Source of the DNA: Nocardioides allogilvus
Lineage (GTDB): Bacteria; Actinomycetota; Actinomycetes; Propionibacteriales; Nocardioidaceae
Direction of reading: 5' to 3'
NCBI RefSeq assembly: GCF_003047285.1
Contig: NZ_PZYX01000008.1
Span: 1 to 64,000, forward strand
DNA: 64,000 bases
Every line of letters starts with the position of its first letter. The first letter of the stretch is position 1. A program made the position numbers and the translations under genes. The notes below the pieces were generated by a model. The model was not told the origin of the DNA, made no database searches, and was given only the letters and a program-made list of their open reading frames with translations. Of this stretch, positions 53,636 to 61,492 are shown piece by piece.

Positions 53636-53914
53636 TCACGCGACCTTGTTGCCGTATCGCTGCCGCGCAGCCTCACCGCTGGTGCCGACCAGCGACCCGA
53701 TCACAGACCAGGTCATCCCGGCCTCGCGTGCGATGCGCACCGCCTCAACTAGATGGCGCTCCGCCTCGGAACGTTCGACGACGGCATCTCGCAGCACGAC
53801 CACAGCGCTGGCATCGAGTTCGTGTTCGGGATCTGGCTCATAGGACTCGAACCGAAGCGTGAGCTCTTCGGCGTGTTTCAGAATCTCGTCAACTGTGCGC
53901 GGCATCTTCGTCAC
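53636..53914 (-). CDS. Small helix-turn-helix protein, candidate antitoxin
   Basis: A 92-residue acidic protein with a long N-terminal helix (VDEILKHAEELTLRF) and a C-terminal helix-turn-helix AREAGMTWSVIGSLVGTSGEAARQRYG, the pattern of small DNA-binding proteins in actinobacterial pairs. GTG start at 53914 overlaps the upstream gene's stop (GTGA); an ATG at 53905 with GAGG 8 bases upstream is an equally good start. It is the second gene of a two-gene unit with the toxin-like protein. Probably the autorepressing antitoxin; inferred from architecture only. Confidence 0.65.
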   Translation of the reverse strand: MTKMPRTVDEILKHAEELTLRFESYEPDPEHELDASAVVVLRDAVVERSEAERHLVEAVRIAREAGMTWSVIGSLVGTSGEAARQRYGNKVA

Positions 53915-54138
53915 CTCAGGAACTTCTCGCGGGCCCTCATGGCGTGAACGATGACGAAGGCCTCCCCGCCATCGACATAACCGACTTCACAGAGAATTCC
54001 GGCGTGGTTCGGTCCGAGGACCATGGTGAACCCATCGCCGAGATCCCAAGCCCGGATCGGGTGGTGGTACGCATGAAGAATCTCCTCTTCGCTCATTCCG
54101 TGCTTGAGCGCCGACTGAGCAATGAACAGCAGGCTCAT
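53911..54138 (-). CDS. Small toxin-like protein (BrnT/DUF4258-like pattern)
   Basis: A 75-residue protein from ATG 54138. A TTG at 54204 would add 22 residues, including DDGGVDPPEG, and is less typical. Features: ALKHGMSEEEILHAYHHPIR, GDGFTMVLGPNHAG, EVGYVDGGEAFVIVHAMRAR and KFLR at the end, resembling the compact beta-rich toxin-like partners (KHGVSxxxxLHAxxNPIR pattern) commonly encoded ahead of small HTH proteins. Toxin first, HTH second is also the BrnTA/HigBA order. The biological activity is unknown. Confidence 0.6.
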   Translation of the reverse strand: MSLLFIAQSALKHGMSEEEILHAYHHPIRAWDLGDGFTMVLGPNHAGILCEVGYVDGGEAFVIVHAMRAREKFLR

Positions 54139-54355
54139 CGCCTTTCCAAGATAACTTGTACCTTCGGGCGGATCAACGCCACCATCGTCGAAGTCATGCC
54201 GCAACGCTAGGAGCGCGCACGGACACTCCCGACGACGCCGCCATTTTCTGGGGAGAACTCAAACCTCGGAAGGGGTGTGGACGGAAAGTGGCCCATGATC
54301 AGCAGCCTGTGGATGACGGACGACGCCGCGTCCTCGATTTTGCTTCGATCGGTTC

Positions 54356-55252
54356 ATGACACAGCCACACGAACCGAAGTTCCCCGGCCTCAGCGCCGCT
54401 GACACCCGCTGGCTGATCGGCGAGGCCCAACGCGTGCTCACCGACCTCGGCCACAGCTCGAGCGTGCTGGACAGCGTCGCGCTCACGCTCACGGACGGTC
54501 GCGAACTGGGGCTCGACAACCTCGCGCGCACGCTGAGCCTGATGCCGCGCAAGCGATGGCCACGCGCCGTTCGGGACCAGTTGTCAACCCTCATCGCCAT
54601 ACGGCCGGACCAGCCTCCGGCGCCCGCCGACCTCCGGGTGAAGCTGTGGCCCAAGGAGCGAGCAGATCGACTCCTCACCTACGACGCACTCGAGCCACTG
54701 CCCGGGCTCTTCGCCGTGCTGGCAGCGCAGGGCAAAGGGGCAAGCCATGAGTTCGGCGAGCTCGCCCTCATCGGCGACCGGGACAAGGCTTACGACGCAG
54801 CCCTCAGCAACCTTGCGGGACTACCCCTGCCACGTCACACCCGACGCCGAGTCGATCCACGCGTGGGGGGCTCATGGGTCGAGTTCCTCGACAGTCCCGA
54901 CGCTTACGGCGCAGCGCGGGTGACAGTGCTGCCGGAGGTACTGCGACGCGTCCTGGGCACCGGCTTCCCGATCCACGGAGTCCTGGTAGCGGTTCCGACC
55001 AAGTTCGAGCTCTGGGTGCACGTGCCGGTGGATGAGGAGGCCATCCACACCGCACTCACGATGGCATGGTTGGCTCACAAGACTTGGAGCGAGGAGCCCT
55101 ATCCGATCTCCCCGAACGTCTTCCTCGTCTCGCCCGACATGGATGCCGCGCGGTTGGTGACGTCTGACCTCGAGGGGTGCGACGTCAATGAGTCAGTCGC
55201 GCTCGGTCTGCTGAAGGCCTTGGAAGCTGGCCGAGAAAGAGAAGCGAGCTGA
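54356..55252 (+). CDS. Hypothetical protein, no recognised domain
   Basis: A 298-residue soluble protein without signal peptide or membrane helix. Patterns: GLSAADTRWLIGEAQRVLTD, a basic middle (PRHTRRRVDPRVGG) and EPYPISPNVFLVSPDMD near the C-terminus. I do not recognise the family. It lies beside the candidate toxin-antitoxin pair. Its codon use looks less GC3-biased than the flanking genes (more A/T third positions by eye), consistent with acquired DNA but not proof. It converges on the ABC-F gene with a 3-base gap. Confidence 0.65.
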   Translation: MTQPHEPKFPGLSAADTRWLIGEAQRVLTDLGHSSSVLDSVALTLTDGRELGLDNLARTLSLMPRKRWPRAVRDQLSTLIAIRPDQPPAPADLRVKLWPKERADRLLTYDALEPLPGLFAVLAAQGKGASHEFGELALIGDRDKAYDAALSNLAGLPLPRHTRRRVDPRVGGSWVEFLDSPDAYGAARVTVLPEVLRRVLGTGFPIHGVLVAVPTKFELWVHVPVDEEAIHTALTMAWLAHKTWSEEPYPISPNVFLVSPDMDAARLVTSDLEGCDVNESVALGLLKALEAGREREAS

Positions 55253-55255
55253 GTC

Positions 55256-56944
55256 CTAGCGCGACCGCACCACTCGCCCCTCGTCCCAGACCGGACCGTC
55301 GGACTCGTAGACCTCGCCGTCCTGGCCGTAGACCAGGAACCGGTCGAAGCCGCGGGCGAACCAGCGGTCGTGGGTCACCGCGAGCACCGTGCCGTCGAAC
55401 GCCTCGAGCCCGGCCTCGAGCGCCTCGGCGCTCTGCACGTCGAGGTTGTCGGTCGGCTCGTCCAGCAGCAGCAGCGTGGCCCCGGACAGCTCGAGCAGCA
55501 GGATCTGGAAGCGCGCCTGCTGGCCGCCGCTGAGGGACTCGAAGCCCTGCTCACCTGCGTGCGCGAGCTCGTAGCGGTCGAGCACGCGGGCAGCCGCTTC
55601 GCGCCCCATGCCCGCGCGGCCACCGGGCGAGCCGTCGCCGCGGTGCAGGATCTCCAGCAGGGTGCGTCCCACCAGCTCGGGGTGCTCGTGGGTCTGGACG
55701 AACCAGCCCGGGCGCACGCGCGCGCCGAGCTTCGCCTTCCCCGTGTGGGGTACGGCGCTGGGCGGGTCGCCGACAGGCCGGTGCTCCACGTCGGGGTCGG
55801 TGCCGCCGGCGGCCAGCAGCCGCAGGAAGTGGGACTTGCCGGACCCGTTGCTGCCGAGGACGGCCACGCGTTCGCCGTACCAGACCTCGAGGTCGAAGGG
55901 CTTCATCAGTCCCGTGAGCTCGAGGCCCTCGCAGACGACCGCGCGCTTGCCGGTGCGACCGCCGCGCAGCCGCATCGTGACCTGTTGCTCGCGTGGCTGC
56001 TCGGTCGGCGGGCCGGCCTCCTCGAACTTGCGCAGCCGGGTCTGGGACGCGCGATATTGCGAGGACATGCCGTCGTTGTACTCCGCCTTGATCTTGAGCC
56101 GCAGCACCAGCGCCTTGAGCTTGGCGTGCTCCTCGTCCCAACGACGGCGCAGCTCCTCGAAGCGCGCGAACCTGTCGGTGCGGGCCTCGTGGTAGCTGGC
56201 GAAGTTGCCGGGGTGGGTCCAGACGCGGTTGCCCGCGCTGCCGAGCTCGACGGTGACGATGCGCGTCGCGGTGTTGTTGAGCAGCTCGCGGTCGTGGCTG
56301 ATGAACAGGATCGTCTTGGCCGACTCGCGGATGCGCTCCTCGAGCCAGATCTTCCCGGGAACGTCGAGGTAGTTGTCGGGCTCGTCGAGCAGCAGCACCT
56401 GGTCCGGCCCGCGCAGGAGGTACTCGAGCACCAGCCGCTTCTGCTCGCCGCCGGACAGGGTGGTCAGCAGCCGGTGCTTCGCGCGGTCGAACGGCATCGC
56501 CATCGCGGCGGTGGTGCAGACGTCCCAGGTGACCTCGACGTCGTAACCACCGGCGTCGGCATAGTCGGAGAGCGCGACGGCATAGGCCATCTGCGCCTTC
56601 TCGTCGTCAGTCTCCATCAGGACCAGCTCGCAGGCGTCGACCCTGGCGGCCGCCGCGCGCACCGCCTCCGGCGCCACGCTGAGCAGCAGGTCGGCGACGG
56701 TCTCGTCACCGCCGCCGTGCCCGACGAACTGGCGCATCACGCCCAGCCCGCCGCTGCGCGTCACCGCGCCGGCGTGCGGGGCGAGGTCGCCGGTGATGAT
56801 CCGCAGCAGCGTCGTCTTGCCCGCCCCGTTGGCGCCGACGAGCGCGACCTTGGCGCCGTCGCCGACCCGGAAGCTGACGTCGTCGAGCAGCACCCGACCG
56901 TCTGGCAGTTCATAGCGCACTCCGGCGACATCCACGTGACCCAC
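55256..56944 (-). CDS. ABC-F family ATPase
   Basis: A 562-residue soluble protein with two ABC ATPase domains and no membrane segments. Domain 1: Walker A GANGAGKTTLL, signature LSGGEQKR, Walker B LLLDEPDNYLD. Domain 2: GSNGSGKSHF, LSGGQQARF, LLLLDEPTDNLD. A charged linker (about 255-320, RRWDEEHAKLKALVLRLKIKAE) joins them. ABC-F proteins act on the ribosome in translation or antibiotic protection; this one's role cannot be assigned. The GTG start at 56944 (VGHVDVAGV) fits homologues as I recall them. Confidence 0.88.
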   Translation of the reverse strand: MGHVDVAGVRYELPDGRVLLDDVSFRVGDGAKVALVGANGAGKTTLLRIITGDLAPHAGAVTRSGGLGVMRQFVGHGGGDETVADLLLSVAPEAVRAAAARVDACELVLMETDDEKAQMAYAVALSDYADAGGYDVEVTWDVCTTAAMAMPFDRAKHRLLTTLSGGEQKRLVLEYLLRGPDQVLLLDEPDNYLDVPGKIWLEERIRESAKTILFISHDRELLNNTATRIVTVELGSAGNRVWTHPGNFASYHEARTDRFARFEELRRRWDEEHAKLKALVLRLKIKAEYNDGMSSQYRASQTRLRKFEEAGPPTEQPREQQVTMRLRGGRTGKRAVVCEGLELTGLMKPFDLEVWYGERVAVLGSNGSGKSHFLRLLAAGGTDPDVEHRPVGDPPSAVPHTGKAKLGARVRPGWFVQTHEHPELVGRTLLEILHRGDGSPGGRAGMGREAAARVLDRYELAHAGEQGFESLSGGQQARFQILLLELSGATLLLLDEPTDNLDVQSAEALEAGLEAFDGTVLAVTHDRWFARGFDRFLVYGQDGEVYESDGPVWDEGRVVRSR

Positions 56945-57056
56945 AACGAGTCATCATCCCCGCTGAGACCGATCGAGGCGAATGCCTTTCCGCGCCTGCA
57001 ACGATGGGCACCGCCACGCTCGAGCACGACCCCTCCACCACCGAACGGAGTTCACC

Positions 57057-57350
57057 ATGCCCCTGATCTACCCCGTCGCGGAAGACACCCCGGACGACGC
57101 AGACACCACCTTCGAGGACTTCGCCGACGACTGGTCGCAGACCTGGGTGATCGAGATCGACACCGACCACGAGCACGAGGACGAGGGCGACTACGTCCGG
57201 CTCGGCCCGGTCGGCGCGCAGCAGGCCTGGGACCTCGCGCACGAGATCGAGGACAAGCGCCCGAGCTGGGTCGTCAGCATCCTGCCGATCTTCGCGGTCG
57301 ACGCGGGGGCCGACGACCTCATCGAGCAGATCGAGAGCGACGAGGACTGA
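57057..57350 (+). CDS. Small acidic protein of unknown function
   Basis: A 97-residue, strongly acidic protein (IEIDTDHEHEDEGDYVRLG; ends IEQIESDED). An ACGGAG ribosome site lies 6 bases before the ATG. It has no membrane segment or signal peptide and no family that I recognise. It is divergent from the ABC-F gene (112 bases between the starts) and converges on the RsmC-like gene with a 9-base gap. Confidence 0.75.
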   Translation: MPLIYPVAEDTPDDADTTFEDFADDWSQTWVIEIDTDHEHEDEGDYVRLGPVGAQQAWDLAHEIEDKRPSWVVSILPIFAVDAGADDLIEQIESDED

Positions 57351-57359
57351 GGCGGGGCT

Positions 57360-57959
57360 CTAGCCCCGGCGCGTCTCCAGCACCCGGAATCCCTTGACGC
57401 TGGCAAGGCGCGCCGTGGGCCAGCCCTGCTCGCCCAACCACCGCTGGAGCGAGTCGGCACCGAGGTTCTTGCCCACGACCATGACCGCGCGTCCGTCGGG
57501 TCGCAACCGAGGCAGCCAGGTGAGCAGCAGCTCGTGCAGCGCCGGCTTGCCGATCCGGATCGGCGGGTTGGACCAGATCTCGTCGAAGGTCATGTCGCTG
57601 GGGATCTGCTCCGGCGTCGCCGCGACGAAGCGCGAGCCGAGGCCCAGCGCGCGGGCGTTCTCGTTGGCGAGCAGCAGCGCCCGTTCGTTGACGTCGACAC
57701 CGGTGACGGTCGCGAGGGGTACGGCGCGGGCGATCGCGAGCCCGATCGGGCCGTAGCCACAGCCCAGGTCGAGGAACTGCCCCTGCACCGGAGGCTCGAG
57801 CTCCCGGAAGAGCACCGCGGTCGCGTGGTCCAGATGGCCGCGGCTGAACACCCCCGCACCGCTGTCCAGCTCGAAGGCGTTGCCCCAGGCCTCCACCGTG
57901 AACGACTCGCGCTCGAACGGCGCGGCGGGGTCGGCGGAGAAGTAGTGGTCCTCGGTCAC
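57360..57959 (-). CDS. Class I methyltransferase, RsmC-like
   Basis: A 199-residue SAM-dependent methyltransferase. SAM motif FLDLGCGYGPIGLAIA near 63-78, acidic GVDVNERAL, and the catalytic NPPIRIGK, which marks base N-methylation by the RsmC/RsmD group (16S m2G1207 in E. coli). It matches only the C-terminal catalytic half of E. coli RsmC; single-domain versions are common in actinobacteria. GTG start at 57959. It follows a terminator at 57989-58024 on the minus strand. Confidence 0.88.
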   Translation of the reverse strand: MTEDHYFSADPAAPFERESFTVEAWGNAFELDSGAGVFSRGHLDHATAVLFRELEPPVQGQFLDLGCGYGPIGLAIARAVPLATVTGVDVNERALLLANENARALGLGSRFVAATPEQIPSDMTFDEIWSNPPIRIGKPALHELLLTWLPRLRPDGRAVMVVGKNLGADSLQRWLGEQGWPTARLASVKGFRVLETRRG

Positions 57960-57988
57960 GGGGCCATCCTCTCGTGCGACGAAATGCA

Positions 57989-58024
57989 GCGAGGCCGCAC
58001 CCTGCAGAACGGGTGCGGCCTCGC
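57989..58024. terminator. Terminator after the arfABC-like operon
   Basis: A perfect 14-bp stem, 57989-58002 with 58011-58024, 8-base loop TGCAGAAC. It lies 12 bases beyond the arfC stop on the minus strand and ends with TGCATTTCGTC. It separates the operon from the RsmC-like gene. Confidence 0.85.
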
Positions 58025-58036
58025 CGTGCTGATGGA

Positions 58037-59089
58037 TCAGCGCTGGTCCCAGCGCGTGAAGCCGGCCGCGCGGGCCCGGTCCTCGGAGTCGAACCAGACC
58101 TCGGCCCTGGTGCGACCGTAGTAGGGCGACTCAGCGGTGTGGAAGAGCATCGAGTCGGCGTTGCCCTTGATCGTGAACGACTCGTGCGGCGACGCACCGT
58201 CCGCGAGCGGGTCGGCGGAGCCCTCACCGAAGGCGCCCGCGGCAGGCAGCGACGCGAACCCGGCGACCTTGGACGTGTTGTCCTTCTCGTCCCACCGCGT
58301 GAACCCGGCCGACCGCGCACGGTCCTCCGAGTCGAACCACACCTCGGCCCGGGTGCGGCCGTAGTAGGGCGAGGCCGGCGGGTGGAAGAGCATCGAGTCC
58401 TCGTTGCCCTTGATCGTGTACGCCGGGTCGGGCGACGAGCCGTCCGCGGCCGGCACGAGCGAACCCGCACCGAAGCTGCTCGTCGTGCCACCGGTCCCGG
58501 CGAAGCCGCGTGCCTGGGTGGCACCGTCCTCGTCGGCCAGCGCTGCGGAGCCACCGGTCCCGGCGAAGCCGCGTGCCTGGGTGGCACCGTCCTCGTCGGC
58601 CAGCGCTGCGGAGCCGCCGGCGACCGTGCCACCGGCGACGGCGCCACCCGCGACCGTGCCACCGGACAGCGAGTCACTGGAGCGCGAGCCGTTGGAGGAC
58701 GTGTCCGTCCACGAGGTGTCGCGGGCCTGGGTGGCCTCGACCTCGTCGTAGACCGGCGCCGACTCGACCACCGGGTCGGCCACGTGGGCACCGACCGGCG
58801 TGGCGGCCGGCGTCGACGGCTCCTCGACCCGGGACGAGCCGAACGACGTCGACTGGGCCTTCGGGGTCGAGGTGGCCTTCGGGGTCGAGGGGGCCTTCGT
58901 CTTCGACCCGGCGAGGGAGGCCGCGCCCACACCGGCAGCCGCGGCGCCCGTTCCCGCCGCGGCGTACGTCGTCTTCGACGACACCGTCGAGACCTCGACC
59001 TTGCGCAGGATCAGGAAGAGCGTGATCCCCAGGCCCAGCAGGAAGCTGAGCAACAACCAAAGCCAATTTTCACCGAGCAGCCATCCCAT
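58037..59089 (-). CDS. arfC: ArfC-like membrane protein with two sunset domains
   Basis: A 350-residue protein. One N-terminal helix at ~9-28, then an Ala/Gly/Thr-rich linker with a perfectly duplicated 21-residue unit (158-178, 179-199), then two sunset domains: 225-267 and 305-347. Each has IKGN-x-DSMLFH, SPYYGRTRAEVWF and an AGFTRWD end. M. tuberculosis ArfC (Rv0901) has the small membrane-anchored sunset form; here the domain is doubled. The ATG shares a base with the arfB stop (TGATG). Proposed role: accessory of the OmpATb/ArfA-type protein. Confidence 0.85.
   Translation of the reverse strand: MGWLLGENWLWLLLSFLLGLGITLFLILRKVEVSTVSSKTTYAAAGTGAAAAGVGAASLAGSKTKAPSTPKATSTPKAQSTSFGSSRVEEPSTPAATPVGAHVADPVVESAPVYDEVEATQARDTSWTDTSSNGSRSSDSLSGGTVAGGAVAGGTVAGGSAALADEDGATQARGFAGTGGSAALADEDGATQARGFAGTGGTTSSFGAGSLVPAADGSSPDPAYTIKGNEDSMLFHPPASPYYGRTRAEVWFDSEDRARSAGFTRWDEKDNTSKVAGFASLPAAGAFGEGSADPLADGASPHESFTIKGNADSMLFHTAESPYYGRTRAEVWFDSEDRARAAGFTRWDQR
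58487..58612 (-). repeat. Two perfect 63-base tandem units inside arfC
   Basis: 58487-58549 and 58550-58612 are the same sequence, coding 21 residues twice in the linker between the membrane helix and the sunset domains. The exact identity suggests recent slippage or duplication; the length is a multiple of three. Confidence 0.95.
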
Positions 59090-59238
59090 CAGAGGACACC
59101 TTTCGTGGAGAGGCCGGACTCGGCCTCGAGCTCATCGACGTGCGGCAGCGCGACCTTGGCGAGAAGCCAGGCGATCAGGGAGCCGAGCACGAAGGCGAGC
59201 AGGATCAGGAACCAGAGCTGTGCGAACAACCAAGCCAT
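59089..59238 (-). CDS. arfB: ArfB-like small membrane protein (49 residues)
   Basis: A 49-residue protein that reads MAWLFAQLWFLILLAFVLGS, continues LIAWLLAKVALPHVDELEAE and ends SGLSTKGVL. It has one membrane helix (about 3-27) and an acidic tail. It lies 10 bases downstream of the arfA stop, and its own stop overlaps the arfC start by one base. Its size, form and position match M. tuberculosis ArfB (Rv0900), the middle gene of arfABC. Assignment is mainly by context. Confidence 0.8.
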   Translation of the reverse strand: MAWLFAQLWFLILLAFVLGSLIAWLLAKVALPHVDELEAESGLSTKGVL

Positions 59239-59248
59239 GTCGTCAGCC

Positions 59249-60121
59249 TCACTTCACCGTGATGGTGGCGAAGCGATTCTGGTCGCGCCCCGCCTGGGTT
59301 TCGTTGTCGCCGAGCTCTCGCGAGAAGTGCCCACCGACCTTGCGGATGTCGGCGGTGACTCCACCGTCGACGAGGATCTGCGACACGTTCAGGGCACGCG
59401 CGATCGAGAGTCGCTTGCTCCCGAACTTGTCGGTGTAGCCGGTGACCGTGATCTTCAGGTCGGTGCACGGCGCGATCAGCTCGGCCACGGCCGCCAGCTC
59501 GGCCTTGGAGGCCTCGTTGGGGATGCGGTGGAGCTCGTCGAACTGCACGAAGTCCGCGCCGAGCGCCTTGTCGATGCTGGCCTGGAGGCCGTTGCACTTG
59601 ACGCCACCGGCAGCCGCGCTGGACGACTCCGTCGCGGACGGGCTCGCCTCCTGCGTGTCGGTGGGCTCGGTGGTGGGCTCCGCGGACTCCGAGTCGCCGG
59701 CGCCCTGGTCGCCCTCGTCACCGTTGCCGTCGGCGGCACCGGCACCATCACCGGCACCGTCGAGGCCGTCGCCGAGGCTGGCGACGCGGACGCCGTCCAC
59801 GTCGGCGACGAGGTCGCGGGCCTTGTCGGCGTCGGCGGCGCTCAGCGCGGAGCCGTCGGCGGCGCTGAGCGTCAGGTCACGACCGCTCGCGTCGACGTCG
59901 ACGCCGTCGAAGCCGGCTCCCTTGAGGGCGGTCAGGGCGCGACCACGGAGGTCGTCGCCGATGTCGCCGCCGCGTACGGCGGTCAGCAGCGCCGCCAGCA
60001 GCAGCGGCACCAGCAGCAGGGCGAGCCACCAGGGCCCACCCAGGTTTCTGTGGCCCCACCGGGTATCGGTGCGGCGGTCGTGGGTCGTGCCCGTGGGCAC
60101 GCGATCCTGTCGTTCGTTCAT
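59249..60121 (-). CDS. arfA: OmpA-family protein with BON domain, ArfA/OmpATb-like
   Basis: A 290-residue protein. Start at ATG 60121, with GGGAAG 7 bases upstream. One membrane helix at ~31-48, then a BON-type repeat (about 52-115, LTALKGAGFDGVDVDASGRD), a long Ser/Thr/Glu/Asp-rich linker, and an OmpA C-terminal domain at ~185-290 (ITVTGYTDKFGSKRLSIARA, VSQILVDGGVT), which binds peptidoglycan. The same order (helix, BON, OmpA) defines M. tuberculosis OmpATb/ArfA, needed for adaptation to acid. It is the first of the arfABC-like operon. Confidence 0.87.
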   Translation of the reverse strand: MNERQDRVPTGTTHDRRTDTRWGHRNLGGPWWLALLLVPLLLAALLTAVRGGDIGDDLRGRALTALKGAGFDGVDVDASGRDLTLSAADGSALSAADADKARDLVADVDGVRVASLGDGLDGAGDGAGAADGNGDEGDQGAGDSESAEPTTEPTDTQEASPSATESSSAAAGGVKCNGLQASIDKALGADFVQFDELHRIPNEASKAELAAVAELIAPCTDLKITVTGYTDKFGSKRLSIARALNVSQILVDGGVTADIRKVGGHFSRELGDNETQAGRDQNRFATITVK

Positions 60122-60205
60122 GGGCAGACTTCCCGAGTAGTCGACGGATGAGACGTTGAATCGCCACACAAACTAGGGCAGCTTCACCCCTTTGGGTACT
60201 ACCGC

Positions 60206-61036
60206 CTACTCGGCGGTACGGCGCGCCCTCGTCCGAACGGCCTGTGCAGCCAGCTCCTCGGCGTCGGGATAACCAACCTCTTCGAGGGTCAGGCCGCGCG
60301 GGTGCACGACGGTCATGCTGGGGTCGCGGCTGCGCCCGGCGAGCATCTCGGCAGCCCACCCCGGTGGCTGTCGGCCCTCCCCCACGATGAGCAGGCAGCC
60401 CACCAGCGACCGCACCATGGTGTGGCAGAAGGCGTCCGCCACGACCCGGCCCTCGATCAGGTCGGCTGGGGTCCGGGTCCACTCGAACTCGAGCAGCGTG
60501 CGCACGGTCGTCGCGCCTTCCCGCCGCTTGCAGAAGGTCGCGAAGTCCTGCAACCCGATCAGGTGCTGGGCACCCGCATTCATCAGGTCGACGTCCAACG
60601 GCCGCTCCCAGGCGAGCACGTGTCGACGGGTGAGGGGATCGATCAGCTCGGGGCGATCCGCGATGCGATAGGCGTAGCGACGCCAGAGCGCCGAGAAGCG
60701 CGCGTCGAACCCCGGTTCGGCCTCGACCGCGCGGCGTACGCGCACGTCGCCGTCCAGGATGCCGTTGAGCCGGCGCACCAACGCGTCCAGGGCAGGCCCC
60801 TTCGAGCGCCCGGCAGAGCGTGCGACATCTGCCGGATCCACATCGAAGTGCACCACTTGCCCGCGGGCGTGCACGCCCGTGTCGGTCCGCCCGGCGCACA
60901 CGACGCGCACCAACGGGATCCGCAGCGCCATGGCGATCGCGTCCTCGAGCGCCCCCTGGACCGTCCGGAAGTCGGGCTGGGTCGCCCATCCCCTGAAATC
61001 GGTGCCGTCGTAGGACAGGTCGAGCCGGATGCGCAC
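60206..61036 (-). CDS. truA: tRNA pseudouridine(38-40) synthase TruA
   Basis: A 276-residue TruA. Opens RIRLDLSYDGTDFRGWATQP, with the catalytic Asp in CAGRTDTGVHARGQVVHFD, then FATFCKRREG and the C-terminal FCHTMVRSLVGCLLIVGEG. GTG start at 61036; TAAGAT (61043-61048) ends 6 bases upstream, so the transcript is probably leaderless. It is divergent from the ArsR gene across 99 bases. An operator at 61061-61076 lies in its -35 region. In mycobacteria truA is next to rplQ of the ribosomal operon. Confidence 0.97.
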   Translation of the reverse strand: MRIRLDLSYDGTDFRGWATQPDFRTVQGALEDAIAMALRIPLVRVVCAGRTDTGVHARGQVVHFDVDPADVARSAGRSKGPALDALVRRLNGILDGDVRVRRAVEAEPGFDARFSALWRRYAYRIADRPELIDPLTRRHVLAWERPLDVDLMNAGAQHLIGLQDFATFCKRREGATTVRTLLEFEWTRTPADLIEGRVVADAFCHTMVRSLVGCLLIVGEGRQPPGWAAEMLAGRSRDPSMTVVHPRGLTLEEVGYPDAEELAAQAVRTRARRTAE

Positions 61037-61042
61037 CCGCAG

Positions 61043-61048
61043 ATCTTA
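61043..61048 (-). promoter_or_regulatory. Probable -10 box of truA (leaderless start)
   Basis: TAAGAT on the minus strand ends 6 bases before the truA GTG. Its -35 zone would fall at about 61066-61072, inside the ArsR operator palindrome. Confidence 0.5.
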
Positions 61049-61060
61049 GGCGCTGATCAT

Positions 61061-61121
61061 TCAACCTATCGGTTGACAACGCGCCCTGAACGTCCTACCG
61101 TCTATTCAATCAATCAGTTGA
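61061..61121 (+). promoter_or_regulatory. ArsR-type promoter with two operator palindromes
   Basis: TCAACC-TATC-GGTTGA (61061-61076) is a perfect inverted repeat; TCAATC-AATC-AGTTGA (61106-61121) is an imperfect second copy, centre to centre 45 bases. Between them lie TTGACA (61073-61078), a 17-base spacer and TACCGT (61096-61101), a good sigma-70 promoter. The operators cover the -35 and the start/ribosome site, consistent with autorepression by the downstream ArsR protein. Confidence 0.8.
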
Positions 61122-61135
61122 GGAAGGTGCCTCGC

Positions 61136-61492
61136 ATGACCGACCAGCTCTCCAAGGTCTTCGCCGCCCTGGCCGACCCGACCCGGCGCGACATGGTCGC
61201 GCGACTGACGCGGGCCGACGCGACGGTGAACGACCTGGCGGCGCCGTACGACGTCAGCCTGCAGGCCGTCTCCAAGCACCTCAAGGTGCTCGAGGAAGCA
61301 GGGCTGGTCAGCCGGACCCGGGAGGCCCAGCGCCGACCGGTGCACCTGGAAGCAGAGGTGTTCGACCTGATGACGAAGTGGATCGAGCGATACCGCCGGC
61401 AGGCCGAGGAGCGGTTCAGCCGCCTCGACTCGGTGCTGGCCGCCATGGACACGGACAACGCAACCCAGCAGCAGGAAGGAACAGCATCATGA
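61136..61492 (+). CDS. ArsR-family transcriptional repressor
   Basis: A 118-residue winged-helix protein (LSKVFAALADPTRRDMVARL; DVSLQAVSKHLKVLEEAGLV as recognition helix). No Cys metal pairs are visible, so it is unlikely to sense arsenic or zinc. It belongs to the subgroup often paired with SRPBCC/AHSA1 proteins. AGGAAGG lies 7-8 bases before the ATG. Its stop overlaps the next gene by 4 bases. It probably represses its own operon at 61061-61121 and may affect truA. Confidence 0.93.
   Translation: MTDQLSKVFAALADPTRRDMVARLTRADATVNDLAAPYDVSLQAVSKHLKVLEEAGLVSRTREAQRRPVHLEAEVFDLMTKWIERYRRQAEERFSRLDSVLAAMDTDNATQQQEGTAS

Noticed and set aside
55256..56944. Membrane ABC exporter
   Set aside because: Two ATPase domains joined by a charged linker and no membrane segments define an ABC-F protein.
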